A DNA stretch of 64,000 bases from Anaeramoeba flamelloides (lineage: Eukaryota > Metamonada > Anaeramoebidae), in assembly GCA_027625915.1 (NCBI GenBank), contig JANTQA010000030.1, forward strand, positions 3,224,001 to 3,288,000, written 5' to 3'. The notes beneath the pieces were generated by a model. It had not been told where the DNA came from, ran no database searches, and saw nothing but the letters and a program-made list of their open reading frames with translations. Shown here in pieces: positions 36,018 to 48,621 of the stretch (positions are counted from its first letter, which is position 1; the number at the start of each line of letters is the position of its first letter). Made by a program: the position numbers and the translations under genes.

Positions 36018-36243
36018 AACAAGAAATATTCTTGTTGAATTTCCTCTCTTCATTACAATAATCATAAAAAAAAATAAATAAAAAAACAATTCCTACAACC
36101 CTTATTATTATGATAAAGATGGTGGGATTCTTGAGATCACAAGTGCTAGGTATTGATGTTACTCTTATAATACTTTTTATAAATCATATAAATTAGTCAT
36201 TCATTTAATTATAAAAATAAATAAATAAAAAAGCTTATGTAAT

Positions 36244-36786
36244 ATTTAATAAAATCCAATTCAAAATTTTTAACACACCATCATTCTATTTTCAAACAAA
36301 ATTCTCATTTCTTCAATTCCCGAAGAAATACCAAATTAGAGCCACCCACTATTTTGAAATGTTAATAATTGTTTATAAATTACAATACAAAACAAAACAA
36401 AAAATAAATAATTATCAATACCAATAAATTATCAGTGTGTTAAAAATTTTGCAGAGAGCAAATCAAAAAAATGCATTGGTAAATTTGTAACAATTCTATT
36501 AGGAATATTGATCCATCAAATAGTCAAATAGCATTAACTACTTTTATTTGAGTTCTTCTCGTTAAAAGAACCCAACTTTGTCTAATATTAATTATTCAAA
36601 AAATTATTGATCGAACTAACCAAGTTCTGTAATTGAAAAAATGAAATGAAAAGAAAAAACTAAAAAGAAGAATGAATGATTTTCATCTTTTTATAAAAAT
36701 CAAAACTATTTCCAATTTTCAGGAAATTGTATTATTGCGATTCTTTTAACTGTTTTAACTGTGTTAAAAATTTTGAGTTTTAGTTT
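36244..36786 (-). repeat. MITE-like element, family 2, copy d
   Basis: Left ATCCAATTCAAAATTTTTAA, right TTAAAAATTTTGAGTTTTAG. It is a full-length sibling of the copies at 5.6 and 18.3 kb. It lies about 340 bp downstream of the SDS3-like stop codon. Confidence 0.75.
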
Positions 36787-37122
36787 ATTTTAAATTTATC
36801 TTTAAGGAAAATTTTTATTCAAAAAAAAATAATGAATAGTATATAAATTTTTCTTTGGTGTGATATTTTTATTATTTTTGGATTGTGACGAATTCTTTTT
36901 AAATTGTCGTTATTTTTTTTATTTTCAAAAATCAAAAATTCAGACTATTTTTCTCAAAAAATAATTTTTTTGAAAATCGAATAGATCATTTTTTAAATTT
37001 AAAGAAAAAACAAAAATAATTTTTTTGAATTTTAAGAAAAAAAAAATGTAAGGTTAAATTAAATTGAATAAACCCTAAATAATTTTGTTTTTAAAAAAAT
37101 AATAAAAATCTTGGTTATGATA

Positions 37123-39737
37123 TTAATCATATATATTTTGCTGATTGTTTGTGTAAGATTGCGTCATTGAAGAATCTTGAACAAAATTTGTTGATCTAAT
37201 AATTGAAATATCTTGTTGTATTTCTTCTTCTGTAAGTGGCCTTTTTTTTTCGTTTACTTTTAATAATGTTTGGAAAAGGTATATATATATATATATTCAA
37301 AATTAAAATTAAATACAAACAAATTAAAAAATCAATTGAACACAATTTTTTTTTCTTAATTTCTTTTACATTATACTATTTTCTTATTAAAGAATTAATT
37401 AATTTTACTGTCATTGGTTTTTTTTTTTGAAATTTTACTGAAAATAAATGAAGGGTGTTTTGAGAGATTTTCTTCTTCTCTTGCAAATAAAATAACAAAA
37501 AAAAAAAGGCATCGTTTAAAAATAATTTTAGTATGATAGAATGAAAAAGATAGATTAACACTATATAAACTATTTTTAATTAATTTTAGTCCAGTTATAA
37601 ATTGAAGAATGGTATTCTAAAATTTTGATCCCTTTTTTTTTCATTTTTTTTATCAAATTAAGGTATATTTTTCTTTTGTTCTATTCAAAAAAATTTTTTT
37701 TTTTTTTTTGGAATATTGTTTTTTTATCAAATTAAAGTTTTTTCAAACTTTGCTTTTGATCTAAGACTTACCTAATTATTACTAAGATAAAATAAATAAT
37801 TAATTTTTTAAATTATTTTTATTTTGATATCTTTTTCAAAAAAATAAAAATTAAATTGTTCTAGTAACAAAAGAGATAAGTATAATGTTACATTCTAATT
37901 TAAAAAAAAATTAATTTTATCTCAAAAATCCAATAAGGAAAGAGCCAAATCAAATTAATGAGACAATTTTCGTTTTGAATTGATCTGTAGAGATCTTTTT
38001 ATTATTTCAACGTGTTGTGTTAAGAAACATGATTTTGGGGGTTTGAAATAAAATTTTTTCATTTATTAATTGGAAAATTAAAGTAAAGCCGTTTTAAAAA
38101 AGTGAGGAACTAAAAGTTTTAAAAAGTGTTTCTCAAACTGTGATATTTACATGTTTTGTACAGCGCTTTTTAAACACCTGGCCCTCACTTTTTTTAAAAC
38201 AGCTATACTCTAGATAAAAATATTTTCTTATTTTAAGAACATGATTAAAGACATATTTATTTTTAAAAAAAGTGTTTTTTCATTTTTTAAATATGTTATA
38301 ATTATTTTAAAAGGATTAATTAATTAGAAATCTTTTGATCTTATTTTTTTGGGATTTAATAAATCATGAATTATAAATTAAAAGCTGGTAAATAAATCAT
38401 ATTTTCTTTAAATTTTTTTAAAAGGTTCAGATAGTTTCCAGAATAGTTTCCTTTGTTATTGACACAATTGGTTTCAAAAACAAATCTGTAGGAATTTTAG
38501 AAATATGAAGAAAAAAAGTGTTAATTGATTTTACATTTCTCAGTATTTAATAAATGGATTTTGATTAAATTCAAAGGATAAGAATTAGAATATAAAATTA
38601 AAGAAAAAAAATTGAATTGCAGTTTAGGGAATTTAAATGATAGGAAATTTTATTGGTTAATTTTGTGAAATAAAATTAGCTTGTAGGAAAATAAAAACTT
38701 GAAAACTTACACAATTCTTCAATTTGTTTTAATTCTGGTTCAATTTCAATTGTTCTATCAAATTTTTGTTCTATTGAAAGGAGTATTCATAAAAGAAAAG
38801 ACAAAAAAATAATAAAAGAAAAAAAAATTCATATTTTGAGAAATTATTAGAAAAAATTCTCCAAAGAGAAAATTGTTTTTGGCAAAAGAGTAATTCGTAA
38901 TAAGCAAAAAAAACCTGTTTCCCAAATTAAAAACAGAACAAGCAAATATTTCATTATTACAAATTTTTCTAAAGTGCTTTGCTAATTTATTAAATGTAAA
39001 AGTTGTAAGTCTGTTTATTATTCTTTGAAAAATTTTGAGAAGTTAAAACAAACAAAAACCTAAAAAAAAAAAGTAAATATCAAAACAAAAGAAAAGAAAA
39101 AAACTGAAGACTTACGGTTGAGTTGTTGTAAAAATTCAAGATAAACATTTTTAGGAGGCTGATTAGATTCTGATGTTTTTTTTTTTTGTTGGTTTTGCAA
39201 CATTTGTTTGAGAGCTGTATCTTTTTTTTTAATATCAAGAAGGATTTTTTGTTTTAAATATTTTTTCTCTTCTTCGAAAGAATCTTGGTATTGTTTTTTT
39301 TCAAACTCAAAAGAATTCTTTAAATTCGTGACATGGTAGTCATACCAATTTTGGATCTCCTGTAATCGTTCGTCTCGATCTGTTTTTAATAATTCCATTT
39401 CCTCTAAGAATTTGATGTGTGCTTTTTTAACAAGTTTTTTTTCTTGTTCTCCGATCTGCATGTTATTAGATTTTAATTCGTTAATTAATAATTGAAATTC
39501 TTCTTCTTTGTTTTGTGCTAAATTTAGGTTTGTGGAGTTTAGTAGGTTTTTTGGTGTTGAGAAAGTTTTTTCATTGTTGGTTTCTTTTTGTTTTTGGTTT
39601 TGGGTTGTTTGTGTTTGTAAGTTTTGTGTTTGTGTTTGTGTTTGTGTTTGTGTTTGGTTTTGTGTGTTGTTAGTGTTCGAAAATTCTCTGTTTATGTTTG
39701 TTTCAATTTGTTCAACATCCATATCAGTATTAGTCAT
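37123..39737 (-). CDS. SDS3/BRMS1-like subunit of a Sin3-histone deacetylase complex
   Basis: Sds3-like proteins scaffold the Sin3/Rpd3 (HDAC) corepressor in the nucleus. Exons: 39737-39116 (ATG; donor GTAAGT), 38770-38713, 37240-37123 (TAA), total 798 nt, 265 residues. Residues 1-60 are low-complexity, with repeated TQ. A long coiled coil follows, with the family's spacing of acidic and basic heptads (RDERLQEIQNWYDYHV, FEEEKKYLKQKILLDI). After exon 2 (KFDRTIEIEPELKQ) the last exon starts PLTEEEIQQDISIIRS, matching the short conserved L-T-x-E-x-I-x-x-D-L motif of SDS3 proteins. The total is a multiple of three only if exon 2 ends before GTGTAAG. The neighbouring GTAAGT would shift the frame, so an alternative site or a missed exon is possible. 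A foldback element lies in the second intron. The capped Tudor-like C-terminus of animal SDS3 is absent. Confidence 0.7.
38084..38209. repeat. Small foldback element, family 6 (in SDS3-like intron)
   Basis: About 125 bp. AAAGCCGTTTTAAAAAAGTG at the left pairs with CACTTTTTTTAAAACAGCTA at the right. A related element is at 46459-46611 in the VASt intron. Confidence 0.65.
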
Positions 39738-42655
39738 TTTGTAATAAAAAGTTGAAAGAGGGTATGAAAAAAACAAAAAAATGATTTCAGAATTCTAGGT
39801 ATTGAATTTATTTGTACATAGAAATCTATTTTGTTGAGCTAACGTGTGGTGTTATTTCAGTTTAGATCAAGTTCTTGAGTTTTTTTGATATGTAAGAGAA
39901 ACGGTTTACTTATTGATATTTATTTTTTTTAATTGAATACAACAAGGATATTTGTTAAATGAAATACAAGTACAAATTCCACAGATAATTCTTTTGAAAG
40001 ATCAAATACTAAAAATAAGTTGGAAAACTTTTGAAATATTTCCTTTTTGAAAACTAAAACAAATTATCTAGGATGTTTAACATAAGTGTTTTTTATTTAA
40101 TTTGGTATATTTATTTAGACCAATTAACATACTTTTTTTTAGGAAAATATCGTTTATGATTTAGCTTCAATTTGCAAATTAAAATAATTTATCAACAGTT
40201 AATACTCTAATTAGGTATGTCTAATAGTTTGAAATTCTTGATAAGGAAAAATAAGTCCTCATGATATTCGAAATATACTAAATTTTAAAGAATAAGATAG
40301 AATCCTATTCAATGATTTTAAAAAAAATTAAGAAACTTAACAATATTTTTAAACTAGAAAAGGGGTTTAAATGGTTTTTTGCTCTAATGAGTTATTGACC
40401 TTTTGAAAAGAACTTTGGATTAATTTTAATTTTGAAAAAGTAATAGTATATTTTTATTGCTAAATTTGCTTTCAGAACAATTAACACACTTTTCAAATAT
40501 TTTCTCGATCTCAAGATTTAAAATTTATAATTTTCTGGTATTAAAGAAGTTTTTTCAAAAATTTTGTTTTATATCTTTTTTACTTTTTATTCAATTAAAA
40601 TACATTGAGAAATTTATAATTTAATTTCTCAGATTTTTAAGTTTTTCTGAAACTTGTACACTATTTAAGTTAATATTTGAAAAAAATTTCATATTTGATC
40701 TAGAATTTAAAAAGTTGTGGTAAAACATTTGAATAAAAATGTAATAAAATTACATTTTTAAGGTTTTTTAGAGGAAAATTATTTTTTTGATTCAACCTTT
40801 TTGTAAATCCAAAAAGTTAAACAACTTGCCCTATAAAAAAAAATTAGGATGGGAAACAAACTAAAATGAAAAAGGTAAACAAAGATTGGTAACCTTAAAA
40901 AACAAAATTAAACAATTCCAAACTGTTGATGACATAAACTTAAATAATTTTTTTTTTTTTTGATAGTGCTGGTCAGGATATAAATACTTTCCTTTGAAAC
41001 AAAAGTATTTTTCTTACAAGATTTGTGTTTTTTTTTTTTTTTTTTTCTTAAAAAATGTGAATTCCTTGTACAAAATGATTTTTGGAATGGTAATTGAGAA
41101 ATAATTTGGTGGTTTTGATTGTTTATTGAAATTTGCAAGTGGAAAATTATACTCAAAAAAAAAAAAAAAAATTAGAAATAAATTGATGATTGAAAAGTTT
41201 TGTAAAATTATATATGTTTCATTTTTTATAAAACTAAATAAAAGTTTGTTTTTGGTGAATTTTTTATGATTCCAATTGTTGTAATTTTCTTTTCAATAAT
41301 ATAAATGAAAAAGAATTCAAATGATAAAGAAAAATAGGAAAAAAACCAACGACTAAAAAATATAATTAATTGCAATTTATGAATTTAGAAAGAGGAAAAT
41401 TGATTATAAATTATGATTCTGATTTTGTCAACTTATAATATACCAAATCCAATTATTAAAGAAAAATTATCAAAAATTTATTGAAATAGAATTCTACATT
41501 AAAATATTTTAAAAGATATTTAGGGTTTTATCCATAGGATTCAAAAACTACTTTTTTTTCAATGAAGAACCTAATTTTTATGATGATGATTTAATGAATC
41601 AATAAATTAGAAAATATCTTTTTTAACATATATTAATTAAAAAACCAATGTGTTTGACTTTAAAAAAAACCAATAAATATTTTACCAATTTTTTAAAGTT
41701 TGTTTAAAACAATCTCATTGAATTTTTATAAAGACATTGTGAAGAAATATGGGCAAATAAGTCACCAATTTAAAGATTTAGGAACTAATTTAAATTATTT
41801 GTTTTTTAAAAATAATTTCTTATTCTAAAAATTTTTTGATGATCTTGGGGTATTAACTATTAATAGTAATACAAAAAGATTATCTAAATCATGGATTTTT
41901 TAAAAACAAGTGTCTTAGAAAGGGCTTTTTTAAAATAAATGACAATAATCTCAAAATAATGAAAATTTTAGGAATAAATTATTTTTTATAAAAATCTAAC
42001 AATGTGTAATTATACATCAATATATTGGGATATTGTGTAATTTTTTTTTTTTTTTTTTTTTTTTTCATTTATCTTCTTTTAATAAATATTCGTATATATG
42101 CATTTCTTTTAAAAAATATCAATTCTAATCCAGCAGGTTTTTTTTTTTTCTATTTGATCTAATAAATCTTGGATATTTGTTTCTTCAGAGAATCGATTTT
42201 TCATTTTTGTTATATTCAATGTCTTAGATACAATGGGATTTTTATGTTGTTATGCAAATATGGATAAAGAATTTTCATTTGATTTTGTTGATATTTTCGA
42301 AATAATAAAAAAATTAAAAAAAAAAAAAAAAAGCACTCCGATTGGGTAAAAGAAAGTTGTTAAGCTTATTGGTGTTAGTCGATTTCAAAAAAAAAACAAA
42401 ATAATAAAAAATAAATTAATGATTATAATTATTATTAATAGAAAAAAAATAATAAAAAGGAAAAGAAGTCTTTTTTCTAAAAAAAAACATTTAAAATAAA
42501 GTTAAATATAATTAATCTTTTAAAATAAATAAAAGTAATTTTTTTTTTTTTTTTTTTGATAATTAAGGAATTTTATAATTTATTTTTGAAAACTCATACT
42601 ATTACTATTAATATATATATATATATTTGTATATGTATTTATTAATAAATAATTA
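39738..42655. other. Intergenic spacer; one possible exon-like segment
   Basis: Mostly featureless AT-rich DNA between two genes on the same strand. The minus strand at about 41153-41045 is open with unusually protein-like content (PLANFNKQSKPPNYFSIT, then IPKIILYKEF). No start, partner exon or family could be found. A (T)n run at 42041-42065 and AT repeats near 42612 are also present. Confidence 0.4.
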
Positions 42656-45600
42656 TTATTTTTGAATTTGATTTTTTTTGGGTATTAAATTAGAAACTTT
42701 TTTTATTGCTTTATTCCAAAAAGAATAATTTTTTAATTCTTCATCATTTAAAATGGAAATTGTTGCGTATGTAGCAAAAATCGAAACGCCTGAAACTAAG
42801 GAATATTTAAAGAAGGATCTTAAAGTCTTTTTAATTTGTAATCCAGTTCTACCTTCATTTGGTAAATTAATTTCAATATTATTTTCCTTTAATTTTATTA
42901 ATACATGTTCGATTCTTTTTTGAGATTTAAGAATGCGTTGAATTTTTTCTTCAAGTGCTGTTTCAAACTCCTTGTCTAATAATTTATTTGCCTCTTTATC
43001 TTTTTCATTAAATTGCTTTTCAACGTCTTCAAGGTTTTCAGATAACTCATTAAATTGGATTTGCTCGTTTTCATTCTCTTCGGTGAACAATATAGCGTTA
43101 TTTAAATTGGATTTTTGTTTTTCCTTTTCCTTGTCCTTTAGATATCCCGAGAGTTCGTTTGAAATTGGAGATTGTTCTGAGCCTAATGAAGACATCATAA
43201 ATTTTATATTTTGTCTTCTTGATTTATTTGGGAAATTATAAAATTGCTTTGAATTTTGATTTTTATTTTGATTTTGGTTTTGTTTTTTATTTTCAAGGTC
43301 AAGTTTTCGATTGATTTTATTTTTTTTTATTGTTGTTTGATTTTGTAATCTAGATCTTATTGGCGTTTGTTTAATCCTTGTTTTCATAATGGTATCCCCG
43401 GCTTCGAAAAAATTAGGCGGTATGGTATTTGATTGTGGGGAATAAGAAAAATCTGAAAAATCGTTTGAATCTGGGGATGAAAATTCATAAAATTCAGATG
43501 GTGTTTCTTGAGTGAAATTTCCTCCTAAAAATCCATAATTACTTGTTTTTGGTGTTTTCAGATTATGTGTGTTAATATTAGGTGTGTTGATTTTAGATGA
43601 ATTTCTATTTTGTTTTCTCAGATTGGAGGGTTTGTTTGGTGTATTGATAGTTCCACTGCTTGTTTTGAGTTTTAAGTGGTTATATGAATAAAATAACCAT
43701 GATTCCAATATTTCTTCCCATTTATCTTTAAGGATTGCTTCATATGTATTTTTTAAATCAAGTTTATTGCATATTATTTCTGCGGTTATTTTAACTTCAC
43801 AATTGGAATTGGTTGTTGGTAAGATCTAATTTAAATTATAAAAAAAATTGTGTGATTTGTGTTTTTGTTTTTATTTTGAAAAAAAAAAAAAAACATGTTT
43901 AATTGTAGATATTTATTAAAAAGATTTAAAATAGTAATAAAAAAAGTACACAGTCAAAAAAATCGAAATATTATAGAATATAAATGTAAATACCATTTTT
44001 TAGAATTCGTTTTTGGTATTAATTTTCTGAATAAATATAATAATTCTGAAAAAAAAAAAAATCATTTATAGGTAATTAATAGCTTTAAAAGAAACACAAA
44101 ATCAAGTTTTTTCAATTTTTAGTGGGGTCAAATTTTTGATATATATATATATATTTAAAATTTTTATCTATTTTGTAGTTGCCCGCGTTTTAGAAATTAA
44201 ACAATTTTGACTTTTTGTTTTTTCGTTTATTCGTCCAGATAATTTTAAATAAACCAATAAAAAATGAGTATTTTTTCTCATATATAATTTTTAAGTGACA
44301 AACTTAATTTTGGGTTCCAAAAATATTATTTTTTTTTACTATTTAAGAGTATTCATTAATTTCATATTTACTTTTTTTTTTTTTTTTGTAGTGTGCTCTT
44401 TGGAAAGGTAACTCTTTCTTCATAAAACTTGGAGTAATCTTTTAAAAAAAGATCCTTTAAATCAAAATTTAATTTTAGACAAAAATTAAAAGCAATTTTA
44501 CCTTCATTTTATAAATTTTCATCAAACAAAATTGAACTTATATAAATTTTAAATATATTAAAGTCATCCTTAAAACAAATAATATACTGTTTTATCAGTA
44601 AAGTTCGGATTTTTTTAAGAGGGGTGGGGATTAAAATAAAGGTAAAATTGCTTTTAATTTTTGTCTTAAAATTTTGTCTAACCTACAAATCTAAACATAG
44701 AAACTTCAAAATCCCAGGAAATTCCATTTTTTTGATCAATTGAAAATATTAGGAAAAATTGGAAAACATATTCCCATTTTATAGGTAAATATATAAATTA
44801 TCGAGTGACCGTCAACTATTCTAATTGTGGATAATGTTTAAATATTCTAAATCTGTCAATTTAAACCCTTTTGTAAATGCAGGAATTAAAAAAAAATCCC
44901 AAATCTGAAATGAAAATCGAGAAAATGATCGAAAACGAAAATCTAATTTTGTGATTTTAAATTTTAAAATAAGGATCATTTTCGTCATTTAAAATATATG
45001 AATATATTTTAATTTGAAAAGGGTGTTTGATTATTATTATGAATTTACCTTAAATTTAGGGAATTTATTTTTGATAAAAAAATTTCTCATCAAAGTTGCC
45101 CAACTCTTATGAAAATTTTCGAAAAAATCATTTTGAGTAAAGTTGAAAAGAAAGTAAAACCCTTATTTGATAAATTCAAAGCCATAATAATTATCATAAT
45201 AGATATTTTCTAGTAACTTATTCATACTAATTTAAGGAATAATCACGCAGGGTTAAATTTTAATTTTCAGCCATTTTCTTTAATCAATTTTTAAGATTTA
45301 TGATTTCTTTTAAATTTCAACATTTACAAAAGGGATTAAAATTGACAGATTTAGAATATTTAAGCATTATCCATAATTAGAATAGTTGATGGTTACTCGA
45401 TAATTTATATATTTACCTTTGAAATGGGAATATGTTTTCCAATTTTTCCTAATATTTTCAATTGATCAAAAAAATGGAATTTCCTGGGATTTTGAAGTAT
45501 CTGGCTTTTAGATTTGACAGTAATAATAATTTTTGATTTAAGGGACTAGTTACTAAACATGAATTTACTCCGTATCCAAGGAGTGGTTTGTCACCAAGAA

Positions 45601-47710
45601 TGATACTGTGAAATTGTAATTCTTTTGATTGACAAAATTTAAATAACCAAAAAAAAAAAAAATTCACTAGATCTCATTCTAAAAACTCAATTAACAAAAA
45701 AAAAAGTTGAAAAGAATTCTCAATTCAAAAAATCAAAATAAAAATAAAAAAACAAATATTAAAGAATTCTTAAATTCAATTAATCAATCAAAAAAAGTTT
45801 AAAAAGTATTCTCAAATTAAAAAATTCAAATATAAAAAAAAAAAAAAAAAAAAAAAAACTAATCATTTCTTGTTTTAGATTTTCAAATACTTAAAATTCT
45901 TCGATTTTGAACAAATTCTTTTCTTTCGGTACAAAATCCATTTAATTCAATTTAATCTAATTTGTTATTTTATAACCCTCTATATTTGACAAGGCAATAA
46001 TTTTGAAACACTCTTTCTCTAAAAATAACTTATTTGAAAAATGAAAAAAAAAATCAGCTAGATCTCAAAAAGAGCCCAAAGAGTGACACGTCGGAACTGG
46101 TACAGTTTTTTTCAAAATTATGATTCACAATGGTCGATTTTAAAAATTGGGTGTCGCTCTGTTGGATCTTTTTTCTAAAAATGTCCTAGTTTTCCATTGT
46201 TGATTTTTAGAAATCTATTATACTTCAAATATTTAATTTTTTAATTAGATATTAGGCACTTATGAAAATTGTGAAAAATTTTTTTACGAGAACGACTTTA
46301 CCCTTAAAGGATCTTTTTCTTGAAAGATTACCCCAAGTTCGAGAAGAAAAAGTTAATGTTCAAAGTACTGCTTCTGTAACAGACACGCAAAAAGTACATC
46401 TGAAATTAATGAATATCCTTAATTCCCTTTGATTTTTTTAATTCATTTAAACGAATAGGTGTAGCTGTTTTAAAAAGGTGTGGATTGAAAGTTTCAAAGG
46501 TGTTGATTAAAAGTTTAAAGAGTGTTGATTAAATTGTTTGGTTCACTCTTTTAAGCAATTTGGGGCAACCTATTTTAAAACTTTTTTCCTCACTTTTTGA
46601 AAATGGATGTATTATATTTTTTGGTTTGAGTAATTTTAAAGTTTTCGTCCTCATGTAAAAGCCCTTATTAGTTTTTAATAAAAACTTTGTCAATACCCCC
46701 ATGAATTTTTCCTTTTCGAAAGCTTCCTTAATTTACTTTTAATGAAAAGTCTCCAGATTTTTACCTCAAATTGTCTTGATTAACCAATTTAGCCCAAAAC
46801 ATTTTTGCGAAAAACACAACGGTGTTTGGATTTTTCTTGGAGGGAGAAGACTTTTTGCAGGTTGTGTTCTTGGGAGAAAATTTTTTATTTATTTTCGTTT
46901 TTTATCTTTTAAAAACCCAATTTAAAAGTACTCCTTAGTGTGCTGTAAAGGTACTTTGCTTTTGAATATTTTTTCTTATTTTCAAAAAGTAAAAAAAAAT
47001 CTTTGGATTTTTTAGAAGCAAAAAGAAAAAAGTCGTAATTTATTCAAAAGTTTTAAATTGAGGTATTGTTTGTTTCTTTAAGATCTTTAGTTTGCTAAAT
47101 AGATCGTCTTTGATAAAATAATTTTCTTCACCAAAAAAAAAAAAAATTTTTGCTGTTAAAAAAAAAAAAATCGAATCTGTTTTCAAAAAAGTAGTCTATT
47201 TTTTTTAGGTAACTTGAAAGAAAATTCTCAAAGAAAAAAAAAATAAAAAAAAAAAAGTAAAATTTTTAAAAAACAACATCGCAAACCAAAACACTATTTC
47301 GAAGAGAATAAAAAAAAAGGATCTTTTTTTTGTTTTGGTTAAGATAAAAAAGAAGGTATTTTCAATTAAAATCTTACTTTATAGGTTGTTTGGATTAAAA
47401 ACGATTCTTCATTCGTTCCTTTAATCTGAAAATTAGACTCAACAATATAATTTGTTTCATCTTCAACGGAATACCTTTGTTTTTCTTGAGTAATATTCTT
47501 TGCGTTGAATGCTTGGAAAATGGTTGAAGAAAAGGATTTGTTTTTATAAGTGATTATTCTCTCTTTATCATGATCCCACTGAGTGATACTTATTTCTTCG
47601 TGCCCACATTCTTTGAGAAAGTTTAAAGTGAACCCAAAAGAAAAGTATTGATTAAAGAATTCAACAGTCGAACAGCCAAATTTCTTTTTTAATTCTGATG
47701 TCTGTTCCAT
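42656..47710 (-). CDS. VASt-domain protein with C-terminal membrane anchor (Lam/GRAMD1-related, no GRAM domain)
   Basis: VASt domains are StART-like cups that carry sterols between membranes at contact sites. Two exons: 47710-47378 (ATG; donor GTAAGA) and 43825-42656 (TAA), joined in phase 0 over a 3.55 kb intron, 500 residues. The VASt fold runs from about residue 10 to 160: STVEFFNQYFSFGFTLNFL, ISITQWDHDKERIITY, QEKQRYSVEDETNYIVES and, across the junction, TTYK-ILPTTNSNCEVKIT, ending EEILESWLF. About 290 residues of disordered Asn/Lys/Ser-rich linker and coiled coil follow. A hydrophobic helix at about 449-470 (SLVSGVSIFATYATISIL) and a basic tail close it. The usual N-terminal GRAM domain is absent and the ATG stands right before the VASt fold. 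The intron holds several repeats. Confidence 0.8.
44465..44672. repeat. Inverted repeat, about 35-bp arms (in VASt intron)
   Basis: TTAATTTTAGACAAAAATTA followed by AAAGCAATTTTACCTT (44469-44504) is mirrored by AAAGGTAAAATTGCTTTTAA (44638) followed by TTTTTGTCTTAAAAT. Confidence 0.65.
44697..45520. repeat. Large inverted repeat with near-identical arms of about 195 bp (in VASt intron)
   Basis: Left arm 44697-44890 (CTTCAAAATCCCAGGAAATT ... AATCTGTCAATTTAAACC). Right arm about 45319-45520, the reverse complement, with only scattered mismatches (for example GAGTGACCGTCAAC against GAGTAACCATCAAC). The spacer is about 430 bp. Such similarity in a fast-drifting intron points to recent origin or gene conversion. 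Confidence 0.75.
45895..46319 (-). repeat. MITE-like element, family 3, copy c, partial and diverged (in VASt intron)
   Basis: Reverse complement of the left half of family 3. AATTTAATCTAATTTGTTAT, the hairpin arms AAGAGCCCAAAGAGTGAC and GTGTCGCTCTGTTGGATC, TATTAGGCACTTATGA and the terminal CGACTTTACCCTTAAAGG all align in order with the copy at 26.3 kb. It is older than the other two copies. Confidence 0.65.
46459..46611. repeat. Small foldback element, family 6, second copy (in VASt intron)
   Basis: GTGTAGCTGTTTTAAAAAGG at the left is the inverted counterpart of CCTCACTTTTTGAAAATGGA at the right. Inside, a GTGTTGATTAAA-type unit is repeated three times. Confidence 0.5.
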
Positions 47711-48621
47711 TTCGAAAAAATTTTAAAAAAAAATAAAAAAAATGATTTTTTGAATAAATAAGGTAATGGTGTTCAAGAAATGAAATACTTTTGGAAAATT
47801 AAAGAGTTGGATCGTTAATTGTAGTATTGTGAAAAGTTTGAAAAGCCGAAAAAATAAAGAAATAGGCACGTTACTGTTATTTTTATACACTATTTTTAAA
47901 ACAGGAACAAATTGTTACCTATAATAGATTCAATTGATTAGTTACTAATTTTTTATGATTGAAAAGAAAAATTTGTAAATTCAAAAAAAGTGAGGCAATT
48001 GAGATAATTATGAAAGTATTTTTTGTGCTTTAATAGGTAAAAGTATTGAATTGGGGCATATCCAACAGATATTATTTAACTTTTGAAAGATTAAGAAGAT
48101 GTTGTGAAATTTATATCAATATTTTTAAATGAGAAATTTTTCCAACAAAAACTCAAAAAAATAGTTAATTTCACAAGTAAAAAAATGTTGCAAGATTGAT
48201 CAATAAAATTAAAAGATTATGCTGTTGTTTTAATGGAGAGTATTGGATTCAAAATTGAATAAATATCCAAATTTATATTATATCATTAGAAGTTTATTTG
48301 TTCCTCTCTTTTAGAAAATAAAAAGCATCTCGAGATCTTGTTTGAAAAAAAAAAAAATATTCAATATATCCGTTATTTTATTAAAAAAAAAAATAATTAC
48401 TAGAAACCCTTTGATTTTAATACAAAAAATTAAAACAATAAAAAGAGATCTTGCTCCAAAAAAAAACAGTTCTTTCAATTAAATTATTATTTTTTATCTT
48501 TAATTGTAAACTGTTTTGATACTTTTGAGTGAAAAGGATCATGAAAATAAAAATTATTCTTAAAAATTTAAAACTTTACAAAAATCATTTTTTCTTTTTT
48601 TGTTAACCCACAAAAATCACA
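47711..48621. other. Divergent intergenic spacer between VASt and nurim-like genes
   Basis: A 0.9 kb AT-rich spacer that must serve both start sites. I see no recognisable promoter element. Confidence 0.5.

Larger units (their letters stand above)
32303..37122. other. Intergenic spacer between converging BAR and SDS3-like genes
   Basis: About 4.8 kb without a recognised gene. It holds an (AT)n tract, family 7 pieces, a homopolymer region (poly-A about 34310-34335, poly-G about 34871-34883), a GC-richer island at 34930-35110 and a family 2 element at its right end. Confidence 0.6.

Noticed and set aside
39508-39744. Cys/Val-rich open frame on plus
   Set aside because: Antisense shadow of the TQ repeat of the SDS3-like gene.
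42069-42204. Small minus-strand gene starting MKNRFSEETNIQDLLDQ
   Set aside because: The two protein-like halves are in different frames around a 12-base homopolymer. Without transcript support it could be chance or a sequencing slip.
42972-43241. Ser/Phe/Asn-rich open frame on plus
   Set aside because: Antisense shadow of the coiled-coil linker of the VASt gene.
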